Source of the DNA: Streptomyces sp. B3I8 | Lineage (GTDB): Bacteria > Actinomycetota > Actinomycetes > Streptomycetales > Streptomycetaceae | NCBI RefSeq assembly: GCF_030816915.1 | Contig: NZ_JAUSYN010000002.1 | Span: 2,183,501 to 2,247,500 of the forward strand | Direction: 5' to 3' | DNA length: 64,000 bases | In this document: one piece after another, positions 15,558 to 24,075 of the stretch | Numbering within the stretch: the stretch's first letter is position 1 | How the letters are laid out: every line of letters begins with the position of its first letter | The notes under the pieces: model-generated | What the model was told of the DNA's origin: nothing | Databases searched by the model: none | Seen by the model: only the letters and a program-made list of their open reading frames with translations | Made by a program: the position numbers and the translations under genes

Positions 15558-17015
15558 TCAGCCGACCTCCCTGGGCAGCCGCAGGCTCAGCGCCACCGTC
15601 ACGACGACCAGGGCGAGTTGGGCCAGCAGCGTCGTCACCAGCGCGTCGCGCATGCCCATCCCCGGGGCCAGCGCCAGGAACAGCGAGCCCAGTGTCGCCA
15701 CGCCGAGGGCGAGCGCCGACTGCTGGGTGGTGATCATGACGCCGCTGCCGACGCCCGCGCGGGCCGTCGGGACCTCGGAGAGGATGACGCGGAACAGGAC
15801 CGGCATCTGGAGCGCCTGCCCCGCCCCGGCCACCGCCCCGCCCGGGAGCAGCGTCACGATGCCCAGGTCGGGCCAGTCCCGCCGGACCGCCAGGGCGATG
15901 AGCACCAGGCCGACGACCTGGATCAGCCCGCCCGCGGTCACCACGCGCGTGCCGAACCGGGCCACCAGACGCGGCCCGCACAGCGAGACGACGAAGAACG
16001 CCGCCGCCATCGGCACCAGCGTCACCCCGGCCGCCACCGGCCCCAGCTCCGCACCCTGCTGGAGCGCGACCGCGAGGACGAACATGAAGCCGCTGAAGCC
16101 GACGGAGAACGGCGCCAGCAGGATCAGGCCCCGGCGCAGCGAGGGCAGCGCGAACAGACTCGGCGGCACGAGCGGGGTGCGGCCGGCGCGGTCGGCCCTG
16201 CGCTCCACGGCGTAGAAGCCCCAGGCCACGAAGGGGAAGGCGAGCAGTGCCGCCCAGGTCCACAGCGGCCAGCCGGCCGCCCGGCCCTCGGTCAGCGGCA
16301 CCAGCAGGGTCAGCAGGGAGGCGGCGAGCAGCACGGTGCCGGGGCCGTCCACCGGCTCCGGGCGCGGCGAGCGGGTGTCGGGGACGGCCCGCACGGCCAG
16401 GACCAGGCCGACGAGGACGGCCGGCACGTTCACCAGGAACACCGCGCGCCAGCCGCTGCCGGCGATGTCGGCGGCCACGAGGACACCGCCGAGGATCTGC
16501 CCGCCGACCATGGAGAGTCCGGCCGTCGCCCCGTACAGGCCCATGGCGCGGGCCCGGCGGGCTCCGGCCGTGCCGGCCTGGATGGTGGCGAGCACCTGCG
16601 GCAGCATCGCCGCGGCCGCCGCGCCCTGCGCCGCGCGGGCCGCGACCAGCGTCCAGGCGTCCGGCGCGAGACCGCAGGCGAGCGAGGCCAGGCCGAAGGC
16701 GGCCAGGCCGCCGAGGAAGAGCCGGCGGCGGCCGAAGAGGTCGCCGAGGCGTCCGCCGAGGACCAGCAGGACGGCGTAGGCCACCCCGTAACCGGCGACG
16801 ACGAGTTCGAGGACGGCCTCGCCCGCGTGCAGGTCCTCGCCGATCGTCGGCAGGGCCACGTTGACGATGAAGAAGTCGATGAGGGGGAGCGCCGCGCCCA
16901 GGAGCACGGTGAACAGCCCGAGCGCGCCGAGCACGGGCGGCGCACCGGAAGTCACCGAGGAGGCAGCAGAGGTCGACAAGGCGGAAGAGGGTGAGGGGGG
17001 AAGAGTCTTCGTCAC
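15558..17015 (-). CDS. MFS transporter, DHA2-type, under MmyB-like regulator
   Basis: 485 residues with about 14 membrane segments. Motifs: DFFIVNVALPTIGEDL in helix 1, GRLGDLFGRRRLFLGG (motif A), and MLPQVLATIQ in helix 4, as in DHA2 drug exporters. The start GTG at 17015 (VTKTLPPSPSS) has GGTGAGG directly upstream; the longer frame begins inside the divergent operator. The 101-base gap to the divergent MmyB-like regulator contains repeats of CTGGTA/TACCAG, so the pair probably forms a regulator-target unit. Confidence 0.87.
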   Translation of the reverse strand: MTKTLPPSPSSALSTSAASSVTSGAPPVLGALGLFTVLLGAALPLIDFFIVNVALPTIGEDLHAGEAVLELVVAGYGVAYAVLLVLGGRLGDLFGRRRLFLGGLAAFGLASLACGLAPDAWTLVAARAAQGAAAAAMLPQVLATIQAGTAGARRARAMGLYGATAGLSMVGGQILGGVLVAADIAGSGWRAVFLVNVPAVLVGLVLAVRAVPDTRSPRPEPVDGPGTVLLAASLLTLLVPLTEGRAAGWPLWTWAALLAFPFVAWGFYAVERRADRAGRTPLVPPSLFALPSLRRGLILLAPFSVGFSGFMFVLAVALQQGAELGPVAAGVTLVPMAAAFFVVSLCGPRLVARFGTRVVTAGGLIQVVGLVLIALAVRRDWPDLGIVTLLPGGAVAGAGQALQMPVLFRVILSEVPTARAGVGSGVMITTQQSALALGVATLGSLFLALAPGMGMRDALVTTLLAQLALVVVTVALSLRLPREVG

Positions 17016-17042
17016 CTCACCGAGGCTCCGCCGGACCCCAGG

Positions 17043-17070
17043 CTGGTACCAGAGTGTCTTTATCCTGGTA
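17043..17070. promoter_or_regulatory. Operator candidate for the MmyB-like regulator
   Basis: The palindrome CTGGTACCAG (17043-17052) is followed by a further CTGGTA at 17065-17070, so TACCAG and CTGGTA also form an inverted pair with a 12-base spacer. A third related sequence (CACCTGGC) lies at about 17079. The cluster sits between the divergent exporter and regulator genes, 28-74 bases from both starts. Confidence 0.55.
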
Positions 17071-17116
17071 GCGGAACCACCTGGCAACAGGATCCGGCGC
17101 ACGGCACCATGGAATC

Positions 17117-18043
17117 ATGACGACGACCGCGCAGGAGACCACGCCCGTACACGCGACCGCGCGGGAGACCATGCCCGTACGCGCGACCCCCGCCGGACAC
17201 GAGGGCTCCGCGTCGGCGGTACGGCGGCACGAACTGGCCGCCTTTCTGCGGCACCGCCGCGAGCATGTCACGCCCGAACAGGTGGGGCTCCCCCGCGGCC
17301 TGCGCCGGCGCACCCCAGGGCTGCGCCGCGAGGAGGTCGCCCAGCTCTCCTCGGTCGGCGTCACCTGGTACACGTGGCTGGAGCAGGCCCGCAACATCCA
17401 GGTCTCGGTGCAGGTCCTGGACTCCCTGGCCCGGGCGCTGCTGCTCGACTCCAGCGAGCGGGCGCACCTGTTCAACCTCGCCGGAGCCGTCGACCCGGCG
17501 CCCAGCGGCAGTTGCTCCGCCGTCACCCCGGCACAGCACATCCTGCTGAAGCAGTTGGAGCCGCTGCCCGCCTGCGTGCAGAACAGCCGGTACGACATCC
17601 TCGCGTACAACCGCACCTACGGGAGGATGCTCTGTGATCTGGACGCGATCCCCGTGGAGGACCGCAACTGCATCCTGCTCGCCTACACCCACCCACAGTG
17701 GCGCACGTCGCTGACCAACCGCGAGGAGGTGCTGCGGCTGATGGCCGCCAAGCTCCGCGCGACGATGGCCGAGCATCTCGCCGAGCCCGCCTGGAAGTTC
17801 CTCCTGAACCGGCTGCTCACCGAGTCGGAGGAGTTCGTCGAGATCTGGGAGCGGCACGAGGTGGTGGGCCCGCGCGTCAAGCGCAAGCAGTTCTGCAACT
17901 CCCAGGTCGGCCTGCTCACCCTGGACCACACCGACCTCTGGCTGGGCCCGCGCAACGGCCCCCGGCTGGTCACCTACGCCCCGGCGGACGACGAGACCCG
18001 TGCCCGCCTGGAACGCCTGCAGGCGCTTGCGGCACTGGCATGA
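17117..18043 (+). CDS. XRE-family regulator with MmyB-like ligand-binding domain
   Basis: 308 residues. An XRE helix-turn-helix at about 35-100 carries the diagnostic LPRGLRRRTPGLRREEVAQLSSVGVTWYTWLEQARNI-type stretch, covering the two DNA-binding helices. The C-terminal two-thirds is the MmyB-like PAS-like domain (AQHILLKQLEPLPACVQNSRYDILAYNRTY, then DHTDLWLGPRNGPRLVTYAP). Members bind fatty-acid-like ligands and control adjacent oxidoreductases or exporters. The first about 30 residues are a loosely repeated TTAQETTPVHATARETMPVRAT segment. It is divergent from the exporter, which it most likely controls. It ends before a strong hairpin shared with convergent glyS. Confidence 0.9.
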   Translation: MTTTAQETTPVHATARETMPVRATPAGHEGSASAVRRHELAAFLRHRREHVTPEQVGLPRGLRRRTPGLRREEVAQLSSVGVTWYTWLEQARNIQVSVQVLDSLARALLLDSSERAHLFNLAGAVDPAPSGSCSAVTPAQHILLKQLEPLPACVQNSRYDILAYNRTYGRMLCDLDAIPVEDRNCILLAYTHPQWRTSLTNREEVLRLMAAKLRATMAEHLAEPAWKFLLNRLLTESEEFVEIWERHEVVGPRVKRKQFCNSQVGLLTLDHTDLWLGPRNGPRLVTYAPADDETRARLERLQALAALA

Positions 18044-18048
18044 GAAAG

Positions 18049-18083
18049 CCGTTCCCCGCGCCCTGGAGGGACGCGGGGAACGG
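18049..18083. terminator. Bidirectional terminator between regulator and glyS
   Basis: Perfect 12-bp arms CCGTTCCCCGCG (18049-18060) and CGCGGGGAACGG (18072-18083) with an 11-base loop, in the 88-base gap between two convergent genes. No T-run follows, as is common in high-GC actinobacteria. Confidence 0.8.
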
Positions 18084-18131
18084 CACGAGAAACCGCAAGT
18101 GCGCGACTGCGACGAACCGGCAGCCGACGAC

Positions 18132-19514
18132 TCAGCAGCCGAGGAGCCGGCTCCCCAGGTATCCCTCGATCTGGTCGAGGGACACCCGCTCCTGCTTCAT
18201 CGAGTCACGCTCGCGCACGGTCACCGCGTTGTCCTCGAGCGTGTCGAAGTCGACGGTGACGCAGAACGGCGTACCGATCTCGTCCTGGCGGCGGTAGCGG
18301 CGCCCGATCGCACCCGCGTCGTCGAAGTCGATGTTCCAGTTCTGGCGCAGCGCCTGCGCGAGCCCCTTCGCCTTCGGCGACAGCTCGGGGTTGCGCGACA
18401 GCGGCAGGACGGCGACCTTCACCGGGGCCAGGCGCGGGTCGAGCCGCAGCACCGTGCGCTTCTCCATCTTGCCCTTGGCGTTGGGCGCCTCGTCCTCGAC
18501 GTAGGCGTCCAGCAGGAAGGCGAGCATGGTGCGGCCGACACCGGCCGCCGGCTCGATGACGTACGGCGTCCAGCGCTCGCCGGCCTCCTGGTCGAAGTAC
18601 GACAGGTCCTGGCCGGAGGCCTTGGAGTGGGCGCTGAGGTCGTAGTCGGTGCGGTTGGCGACGCCCTCCAGCTCGCCCCACTCCGAGCCGCCGAAGCGGA
18701 AGCGGTACTCGATGTCGGCGGTGCGCTTGGAGTAGTGGGAGAGCTTCTCCTTCGGGTGCTCGTACCAGCGCATGTTCTCCTCACGCAGGCCGAGACCCCG
18801 GTACCAGTTCCAGCGCTGCTCCATCCAGTACTCCTGCCACGTCTCGTCCTCGCCCGGCTTGACGAAGAACTCCATCTCCATCTGCTCGAACTCGCGGGTG
18901 CGGAAGATGAAGTTGCCGGGCGTGATCTCGTTGCGGAAGGACTTGCCCATCTGGGCGATGCCGAAGGGGGGCTTGCGGCGCGAGGTCTGCTGGACCTGGC
19001 CGAAGTTGGTGAAGATGCCCTGGGCGGTCTCGGGGCGCAGGTAGGCGACCGAGCCGGAGTCCTGGGTGGGGCCGAGGTGCGTGGAGAGCAGGCCGGAGAA
19101 CTGCTTGGGCTCGGTGAAGGTGCCCTTGTTGCCGCAGTTGGGGCAGTTGATGTCGGCCAGGCCGTTCGCCGGGGCGTGCCCCTTCTTCTCCTCGTACCCC
19201 TCCTCCAGGTGGTCGGCGCGGAAGCGCTTGTGGCAGGAGGTGCACTCGGTCAGCGGGTCGGTGAAGGTGGCGACGTGGCCGGAGGCCACCCAGACCTCGG
19301 TGGCCAGGATCACCGACGAGTCGATACCGACGACGTCCTCGCGGGAGGTGACCATGTAACGCCACCACTGGCGCTTGATGTTCTCCTTGAGCTCGACGCC
19401 GAGCGGGCCGTAGTCCCAGGCGGCGCGCTGCCCGCCGTAGATCTCACTACAGGGGTACACGAAGCCACGGCGCTTGCTCAGGCTGACGATGGTGTCGATC
19501 TTGTCGGCGGCCAC
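18132..19514 (-). CDS. glyS: Glycyl-tRNA synthetase (dimeric, bacterial/eukaryal type)
   Basis: 460 residues. It charges tRNA-Gly with glycine in the cytoplasm. Class II motifs: [22 protein letters not shown] at the N-terminus, [16 protein letters not shown] (motif 1 region), [13 protein letters not shown], and [14 protein letters not shown] (motif 2), followed by [25 protein letters not shown] is motif 3, and the anticodon-binding domain covers the last about 110 residues. The insert with CTSCHKRF and CPNCGNKG forms a possible zinc site. This is the single-chain alpha2 enzyme, not the alpha/beta GlyQS of E. coli type. It begins at GTG 19514. Confidence 0.96.
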   Translation of the reverse strand: MAADKIDTIVSLSKRRGFVYPCSEIYGGQRAAWDYGPLGVELKENIKRQWWRYMVTSREDVVGIDSSVILATEVWVASGHVATFTDPLTECTSCHKRFRADHLEEGYEEKKGHAPANGLADINCPNCGNKGTFTEPKQFSGLLSTHLGPTQDSGSVAYLRPETAQGIFTNFGQVQQTSRRKPPFGIAQMGKSFRNEITPGNFIFRTREFEQMEMEFFVKPGEDETWQEYWMEQRWNWYRGLGLREENMRWYEHPKEKLSHYSKRTADIEYRFRFGGSEWGELEGVANRTDYDLSAHSKASGQDLSYFDQEAGERWTPYVIEPAAGVGRTMLAFLLDAYVEDEAPNAKGKMEKRTVLRLDPRLAPVKVAVLPLSRNPELSPKAKGLAQALRQNWNIDFDDAGAIGRRYRRQDEIGTPFCVTVDFDTLEDNAVTVRERDSMKQERVSLDQIEGYLGSRLLGC

Positions 19515-19659
19515 GATGCTCTCTTCATACGACGGAACGGCGCGAATGCTTCAGGTTACCGGCGTGGCCCGGGCTCGCATCAAATCGGTGGGGCCGCTGT
19601 ACGGACACCGGTGACAAAAGGGGCCGACCGCCTCGCACTCGGGACCCTGCGGACGCTAG

Positions 19660-19692
19660 TTGACAATCATTTCCATTGTCATTGAAAATGAC
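19660..19692 (+). promoter_or_regulatory. Double Zur-type operator over the znuA promoter
   Basis: Two overlapping palindromes: TGACAAT-N7-ATTGTCA at 19661-19681 and GTCATT-GAA-AATGAC at 19678-19692. They cover a -35 (TTGACA, 19660-19665) and a -10-like GAAAAT (19684-19689) with an 18-base spacer. Seven bases after the -10 comes ATG 19697. A zur gene lies three genes downstream. Repressor occupancy would block both promoter elements. Confidence 0.82.
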
Positions 19693-19696
19693 TGTC

Positions 19697-20668
19697 ATGA
19701 ACATCCGGCGTCGACTCATACCCACGGCCGCGTTGACCGCGGTCTCCGCGCTCACCCTCGCGGCCACCTCCGCCTGTTCCTCCGCCGACGCGGCCGGCGG
19801 CAACACCGCCAAGTTCGACGTCATGGCGTCGTTCTACCCGCTCGCCTTCCTCGCCGAGTCGATCGGCGGCGACCACGTGCACGTCACGAGCCTGACCCAG
19901 CCGGGCCAGGAGCCGCACGACCTGGAGATCAGCGCCCGGCAGACCGCGCGGCTCCAGGAGTCCGACGCGGTGCTCTACCTCAGCCGGCTCCAGCCCTCCG
20001 TGGACGACGCCGTCGCCCAGTCCGGGATCAGAACGAAGATCGACGCCGCCTCCCTGACCACGCTCGAGGACCACGGCAACGAGGTCGGCGGGCACGCTGC
20101 CGAGCACAGCGACGAGCACGGCGAGGAGGAGCCGGGCGGCAAGGACCCCCATATCTGGCTCGACCCCGTGCGCTACGCCGAGGTCGCCGAGGGCGTCGGC
20201 AAGGCCTTCGAGAAGGCCGACCCCGACCACGCCGACGCCTACCGCGAGAACACCGCGGCCCTGGTGAAGAAGCTCGACGCACTCGACGCCCGGTTCGAGA
20301 AGGGCCTGAAGGACACCGACTCCAAGGTGTTCATCACCACCCACGCCGCCTTCGGCTATCTCGCCGAGCGCTACGGCCTCACCGAGGAGGCCATCAACGG
20401 CCTGGACCCGGAGTCGGAGCCGAGCGCGGCCCGCGTCCACGCGCTGGAGAGGATGGCGAAGGCCGACGGCGTCACCACCGTCTTCTACGAGACGCTCGTC
20501 AGCGACAGGACCGCGAAGACGATCGCCTCGGACACCGATCTGAGGACGGACGTCCTCGACCCGATCGAAGGCATCACGCGCAAGTCCCGCGGCGACGACT
20601 ACTTCCAGGTCATGGAGTCCAACCTCGAGGCGCTGCGGAAGGCCCTGGGAAACCCGGGAAGCGAATGA
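19697..20668 (+). CDS. znuA: Zinc ABC transporter substrate-binding lipoprotein
   Basis: 323 residues from ATG 19697. The N-terminus MNIRRRLIPTAALTAVSALT is a signal sequence ending in SAC, a lipobox-like site, so the mature protein should be a membrane lipoprotein. The body is a cluster A-I metal-binding protein: FYPLAFLAESIGGDHV, LTQPGQEPHDLEISARQ (first His ligand), a His/Glu/Asp-rich flexible loop (EDHGNEVGGHAAEHSDEHGE), then DPHIWLDPV with the second His ligand and ITTHAAFGYLAERYGL with the third. Such His-rich loops mark zinc rather than manganese binders. It is predicted leaderless and repressed by Zur through the overlapping operators. Family assignment is firm; the exact start is inferred. 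Confidence 0.92.
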   Translation: MNIRRRLIPTAALTAVSALTLAATSACSSADAAGGNTAKFDVMASFYPLAFLAESIGGDHVHVTSLTQPGQEPHDLEISARQTARLQESDAVLYLSRLQPSVDDAVAQSGIRTKIDAASLTTLEDHGNEVGGHAAEHSDEHGEEEPGGKDPHIWLDPVRYAEVAEGVGKAFEKADPDHADAYRENTAALVKKLDALDARFEKGLKDTDSKVFITTHAAFGYLAERYGLTEEAINGLDPESEPSAARVHALERMAKADGVTTVFYETLVSDRTAKTIASDTDLRTDVLDPIEGITRKSRGDDYFQVMESNLEALRKALGNPGSE

Positions 20669-20744
20669 CCCGCCGAAACGGTTCAACAGGTGCCCGCAGC
20701 AGGCGAGTACCAGTGAGCGCCGAGTGTTTTCCGAGGAGACGACC

Positions 20745-21566
20745 GTGAGCCGACCGACCGAGCATCCCGGTCCCGACGGGTCCGTCACCGAACCCGTCAT
20801 CGCCCTGCGGGGTGTCACCGCCGAGCTGGGCTCGCGGACCGTGCTGCGCGGCGTCGACCTGACCGTGCGGCGCGGCGAGGTCGTCGCCCTGCTCGGCGTC
20901 AACGGCTCCGGGAAGTCCACCGCCGTCCGCACGGTCATCGGCCAGGTCCCCGTCACCGCAGGCGAGGTCGAACTGTTCGGCACTCCACGGCGGCGGTTCC
21001 GCGACTGGCGGCGCGTGGGGTACGTGCCCCAGCGCACGACGGCCGCCGGCGGCGTGCCCGCCACGGTGACCGAGGTGGTCTGCGCCGGCCGGCTCTCCCG
21101 GACCCGCTTCGGCGTGCTGCGCCGGGCCGACCGCGACGCCGTGCGCCACGCGCTGGAGCTGGTCGGCATGGCGGACCGGGCCAGGGATTCCGTGGACGCG
21201 CTCTCCGGCGGCCAGCACCAGCGGGTGCTGATCGCCCGCGCGCTGGCCGCCGAACCCGAACTGCTGCTCATGGACGAACCGATGGCGGGCGTGGACCTGG
21301 CCAGTCAGGAGGCGCTCGCCGAGACCCTGCGCGGGCAGATCGAACGGGGCGTCACCGTCCTGCTCGTCCTGCACGAACTCGGCCCGCTGGAACCGCTGAT
21401 CGACCGCGCGGTCGTCCTGCGCGACGGCCGCGTCGTGCACGACGGCCCGCCGCCGAGGGCCGCCGACCGGCACGCCCTGCCGGGCCACGACCACGCCTAC
21501 GACCACGTCCACCCGCACGCCCCCGCCGGCGCCGGCGCCGAGATCCGCACGGGACTGCTGAGCTGA
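20745..21566 (+). CDS. znuC: Zinc ABC transporter ATP-binding protein
   Basis: 273 residues from GTG 20745, which has GAGGAG about 7 nt upstream. ABC ATPase motifs in order: Walker A GVNGSGKST, a Q-loop region YVPQRTTA, signature LSGGQHQRV, Walker B LLLMDEP, and a switch His in LVLHELG. The C-terminus carries a His/Asp-rich tail (GHDHAYDHVHPHAPAG) that could bind zinc and sense or buffer it, a feature seen in several ZnuC proteins. It lies 76 bases after znuA and is followed by the permease across a short duplicated spacer. Confidence 0.93.
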   Translation: MSRPTEHPGPDGSVTEPVIALRGVTAELGSRTVLRGVDLTVRRGEVVALLGVNGSGKSTAVRTVIGQVPVTAGEVELFGTPRRRFRDWRRVGYVPQRTTAAGGVPATVTEVVCAGRLSRTRFGVLRRADRDAVRHALELVGMADRARDSVDALSGGQHQRVLIARALAAEPELLLMDEPMAGVDLASQEALAETLRGQIERGVTVLLVLHELGPLEPLIDRAVVLRDGRVVHDGPPPRAADRHALPGHDHAYDHVHPHAPAGAGAEIRTGLLS

Positions 21567-21596
21567 TGGAAAACGGGACTGCCGAGCTGAGGGAAA
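21549..21596 (+). repeat. 24-bp tandem duplication across the znuC/znuB junction
   Basis: Units at 21549-21572 and 21573-21596 differ at two positions. The first unit contains the znuC stop overlapping an ATG; the second is followed by the real permease start. The duplication therefore inserted a short reading frame between the two genes. Confidence 0.9.
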
Positions 21597-21601
21597 GCTG
21601 A
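21566..21601 (+). CDS. Mini-ORF (MENGTAELRES) created by the duplication
   Basis: An 11-codon frame starts at ATG 21566, overlapping the znuC stop (21564-21566), and ends at TGA 21599-21601, overlapping the permease ATG at 21601. Both junctions are stop/start overlaps of the kind that allow ribosome re-initiation. The sequence is entirely explained by the 24-bp tandem duplication, so the peptide itself is probably non-functional, while the coupling it preserves may matter. Translation is inferred, not shown. Confidence 0.4.
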   Translation: MENGTAELRES

Positions 21602-22599
21602 TGGACATACTCGACTACGCCTTCATGCAGCGGGCGCTGCTCGCCGCCGTCCTGGTGGGGATCACCGCGCCCGCCGTCGGCATCTACCTCGTGCAGCGCC
21701 GCCAGTCCCTCATGGGCGACGGCATCGGGCACGTCGCGATGACCGGCGTCGGCCTGGGCTTCCTGCTCTCCTGGTCCCCGGTGTGGATGGCGACCGCGGT
21801 CTCCGTCCTCGGCGCGGTCCTGATGGAACTGATCCGCTGGTACGGCCGCACGCGCGGCGACATCGCGCTCGCGATGCTCTTCTACGGCGGCATGGCGGGC
21901 GGCGTCATGCTCATCAACCTCGCCCCGGGCGGCTCCAACGCCAACCTGACCTCGTACCTGTTCGGTTCGCTGTCGACGGTGTCGGAGTCGGACGTGACGG
22001 CGATCTGCGTGCTCGCCGCCTTCGTCGTCCTGGTCACCCTGGGGCTGCGGCGGCAGTTGTTCGCGGTCAGCCAGGACGAGGAGTTCGCCCGGGTCACGGG
22101 CCTGCCGGTGCGCGCCCTGAACCTGCTCACCGCGGTCACCGCCGCGGTCACCGTGACGGTGGCGATGCGGGTCGTGGGCCTGCTGCTGGTCTCGGCGCTG
22201 ATGGTGGTGCCGGTGGCGGCCGCGCAGCAGCTCGGCCGCAGCTTCGCGGCGACCTTCGCGTTCGCGGTCGTGATCGGCGTGAGCGTCACGATCGGCGGCA
22301 CGGTGACCTCGTACTACCAGGACGTACCGCCCGGCGCGACGATCGTGCTGCTGACCATCGCCGTGTTCGTCGTGCTCACCGCGCTGGCGACACCACTGGC
22401 CCGACGCCGGGCCAGGCGGGCGGAGGGCGGGGCGAAGACCGTGGTGGAGAAAGCGGCCGACGATGCGGCCGAGGACGTGACGGAGGCCGCGGCGGGGCAC
22501 CGGCCCGCATGGACCCCGTCGCAACGGGCAGGCTCCCCCGAGCCGCCGGAAGCGACCGTTCCGGCCATGCGGGGTCCGGCCGAGGGGGCCGACGCCTGA
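21601..22599 (+). CDS. znuB: Zinc ABC transporter permease
   Basis: 332 residues with about eight to nine membrane helices: MQRALLAAVLVGITAPAVGI, VQRRQSLMGDGIGHVAMTGV (the conserved ABC-3 permease loop), then repeated hydrophobic segments up to about residue 265. The last 65 residues are a hydrophilic Ala/Glu-rich tail. The membrane domain matches ABC-3 family zinc/manganese permeases, which couple with the znuC ATPase. A GGGAAAG sequence precedes the ATG. The gene follows znuC in the Zur-controlled operon. Confidence 0.92.
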   Translation: MDILDYAFMQRALLAAVLVGITAPAVGIYLVQRRQSLMGDGIGHVAMTGVGLGFLLSWSPVWMATAVSVLGAVLMELIRWYGRTRGDIALAMLFYGGMAGGVMLINLAPGGSNANLTSYLFGSLSTVSESDVTAICVLAAFVVLVTLGLRRQLFAVSQDEEFARVTGLPVRALNLLTAVTAAVTVTVAMRVVGLLLVSALMVVPVAAAQQLGRSFAATFAFAVVIGVSVTIGGTVTSYYQDVPPGATIVLLTIAVFVVLTALATPLARRRARRAEGGAKTVVEKAADDAAEDVTEAAAGHRPAWTPSQRAGSPEPPEATVPAMRGPAEGADA

Positions 22600-22658
22600 C
22601 CCCGCACAGCCGGGGCTGGCACAATGGCCCCGCGAGACGCAGACGTGAGGAGGCAACG

Positions 22659-23066
22659 GTGACCGCCGCCGGCCAGCCCGTACGGGGACGTTCCACGCGC
22701 CAGCGTGCCGCTGTGGCGGCGGCCCTGGACGAGGTGGAGGAGTTCCGCAGCGCCCAGGATCTGCACGACATGCTCAAGCACAAGGGCGACTCGGTCGGTC
22801 TGACCACGGTCTACCGCACGCTGCAGTCCCTCGCCGACGCCGGCGAGGTCGACGTCCTGCGCACGTCCGAGGGCGAGTCGGTCTACCGCCGCTGCTCCAC
22901 CGGCGAACACCACCACCACCTGGTCTGCCGCGTCTGCGGCAAGGCGGTCGAGGTGGAGGGCCCCGCGGTCGAGAAGTGGGCCGAGTCCATCGCCGCGACC
23001 CACGGTTACGTCAACGTGGACCACACCCTGGAGATCTTCGGCACGTGCGGGGACTGCGCGCCGTAG
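22659..23066 (+). CDS. zur: Zinc uptake regulator Zur (Fur family)
   Basis: 135 residues from GTG 22659, with GAGGAGG upstream. An N-terminal winged helix (STRQRAAVAAALDEVEEFRSA, then GLTTVYRTLQSLADAGEVDVL) is followed by the dimerisation and metal domain: STGEHHHHLVCRVCGKAVEVEG and a C-terminal FGTCGDC, giving the two-CxxC structural zinc site, and the His-rich sensory site. It represses zinc uptake genes when zinc is plentiful, so its position directly after znuACB gives feedback control. The operator in front of znuA fits. Zur rather than Fur is supported by this context. Confidence 0.93.
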   Translation: MTAAGQPVRGRSTRQRAAVAAALDEVEEFRSAQDLHDMLKHKGDSVGLTTVYRTLQSLADAGEVDVLRTSEGESVYRRCSTGEHHHHLVCRVCGKAVEVEGPAVEKWAESIAATHGYVNVDHTLEIFGTCGDCAP

Positions 23067-23070
23067 GACA

Positions 23071-23087
23071 CGCCCCGGTAAGGGGCG
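23071..23087 (+). terminator. Short GC hairpin after zur
   Basis: CGCCCC (23071-23076) and GGGGCG (23082-23087) with a GGTAA loop begin five bases after the zur stop. It is short and has no T-run, but its place at the end of an operon facing convergent uppS suits a terminator. Confidence 0.5.
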
Positions 23088-23120
23088 CGGGGGACCGCGC
23101 GAGAAGTCCCCACCCAGGTT

Positions 23121-23160
23121 CGGACGGGGACGGGCAGGGGCGGCAGGGGCGGGAAACCCC
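23121..23160 (-). repeat. Dispersed GC-rich intergenic element, copy 1
   Basis: Matches, on the minus strand, the shared core of the dispersed element: a GCCCCTGCCGCC-like block followed by CTGCCCGTCCCCGTCC. It lies between convergent zur and uppS. Related copies occur near 35.3, 38.3, 45.9, 51.8, 52.0 and 56.1 kb. Confidence 0.65.
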
Positions 23161-23193
23161 TCACACGCACCCCACCCACCCCCACCCACGGCT

Positions 23194-24030
23194 CTACTCC
23201 CCCTGCCGCCCCTCCATCGCCAGCAACTCCTCATTGGGAATCGCCCCCCCGAACCTCCGGTCCCGCGAGGCGAACTCCAGACACGCCCGCCACAGGTCCC
23301 GCCGGTCGAAGTCCGGCCACAGCACGTCCTGGAAGACCATCTCCGCGTACGCGCTCTGCCAGATCAGGTAGTTCGACGTCCGCTGCTCCCCGCTCGGTCG
23401 CAGGAACAGGTCCACATCCGGCATGTCGGGGTAGTACAGGTACTTCGCGAGCGTCTTCTCGTTGACCTTCGACGGCTCCAGCCGCCCCGCCCGCACATCC
23501 TCCGCCATCGCCTTCGCCGCGTCCGCGATCTCGGCCCGCCCGCCGTAGTTCATGCAGAAGTACAGCGTGATCCGGTCATTGTCCTTGGTCTGCTCCTGCG
23601 CTTCCTGGAGTTCCTTCGCCACGGACCGCCACAGCTTCGGCATCCGCCCCACCCACCGCACCCGCACACCCAGCGAGTCGAGCTGGTCACGGGACTTGTG
23701 GATGAAGTCGCGGTTGAAGTTCATGAGGAAGCGCACCTCCTCGGGCGACCGCTTCCAGTTCTCGGTGGAGAAGGCGTACAGCGAGATCGCCCCGACGCCC
23801 ATCTCGATACCGCCCTGGAGCACGTCGAGCACGCGCTCGGCACCCACCTTGTGCCCCTCGGTGCGCGGCAGCCCCCGCCCCTTCGCCCACCGGCCGTTGC
23901 CGTCCATGACGATCGCGACATGCTTGGGGATCAGCTCGCCCGGGAGCTTCGGCGGACGGGCACCGGACGGATGCGGCTCCGGCGTGCTGTACTCCCGGCG
24001 CCGGCCCCCCAGGATCCCACGTACGGCCAT
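23194..24030 (-). CDS. uppS: (2Z,6E)- or polyprenyl diphosphate synthase (isoprenyl transferase)
   Basis: 278 residues. It condenses isopentenyl diphosphate units with cis geometry, supplying the undecaprenyl-type lipid carrier for cell-wall synthesis. Signatures: [20 protein letters not shown] with the catalytic Asp, [27 protein letters not shown], and near the end [26 protein letters not shown]. The length and motifs are typical of cis-prenyltransferases. The product chain length is not readable, and Streptomyces has more than one such enzyme. It follows recO on the same strand with a 45-base gap and an AAGGAG ribosome site. Confidence 0.93.
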   Translation of the reverse strand: MAVRGILGGRRREYSTPEPHPSGARPPKLPGELIPKHVAIVMDGNGRWAKGRGLPRTEGHKVGAERVLDVLQGGIEMGVGAISLYAFSTENWKRSPEEVRFLMNFNRDFIHKSRDQLDSLGVRVRWVGRMPKLWRSVAKELQEAQEQTKDNDRITLYFCMNYGGRAEIADAAKAMAEDVRAGRLEPSKVNEKTLAKYLYYPDMPDVDLFLRPSGEQRTSNYLIWQSAYAEMVFQDVLWPDFDRRDLWRACLEFASRDRRFGGAIPNEELLAMEGRQGE

Positions 24031-24075
24031 GTGCTACTCGTCTCCTTCGATGGTCGGGTCATCCGATGACCAGGG

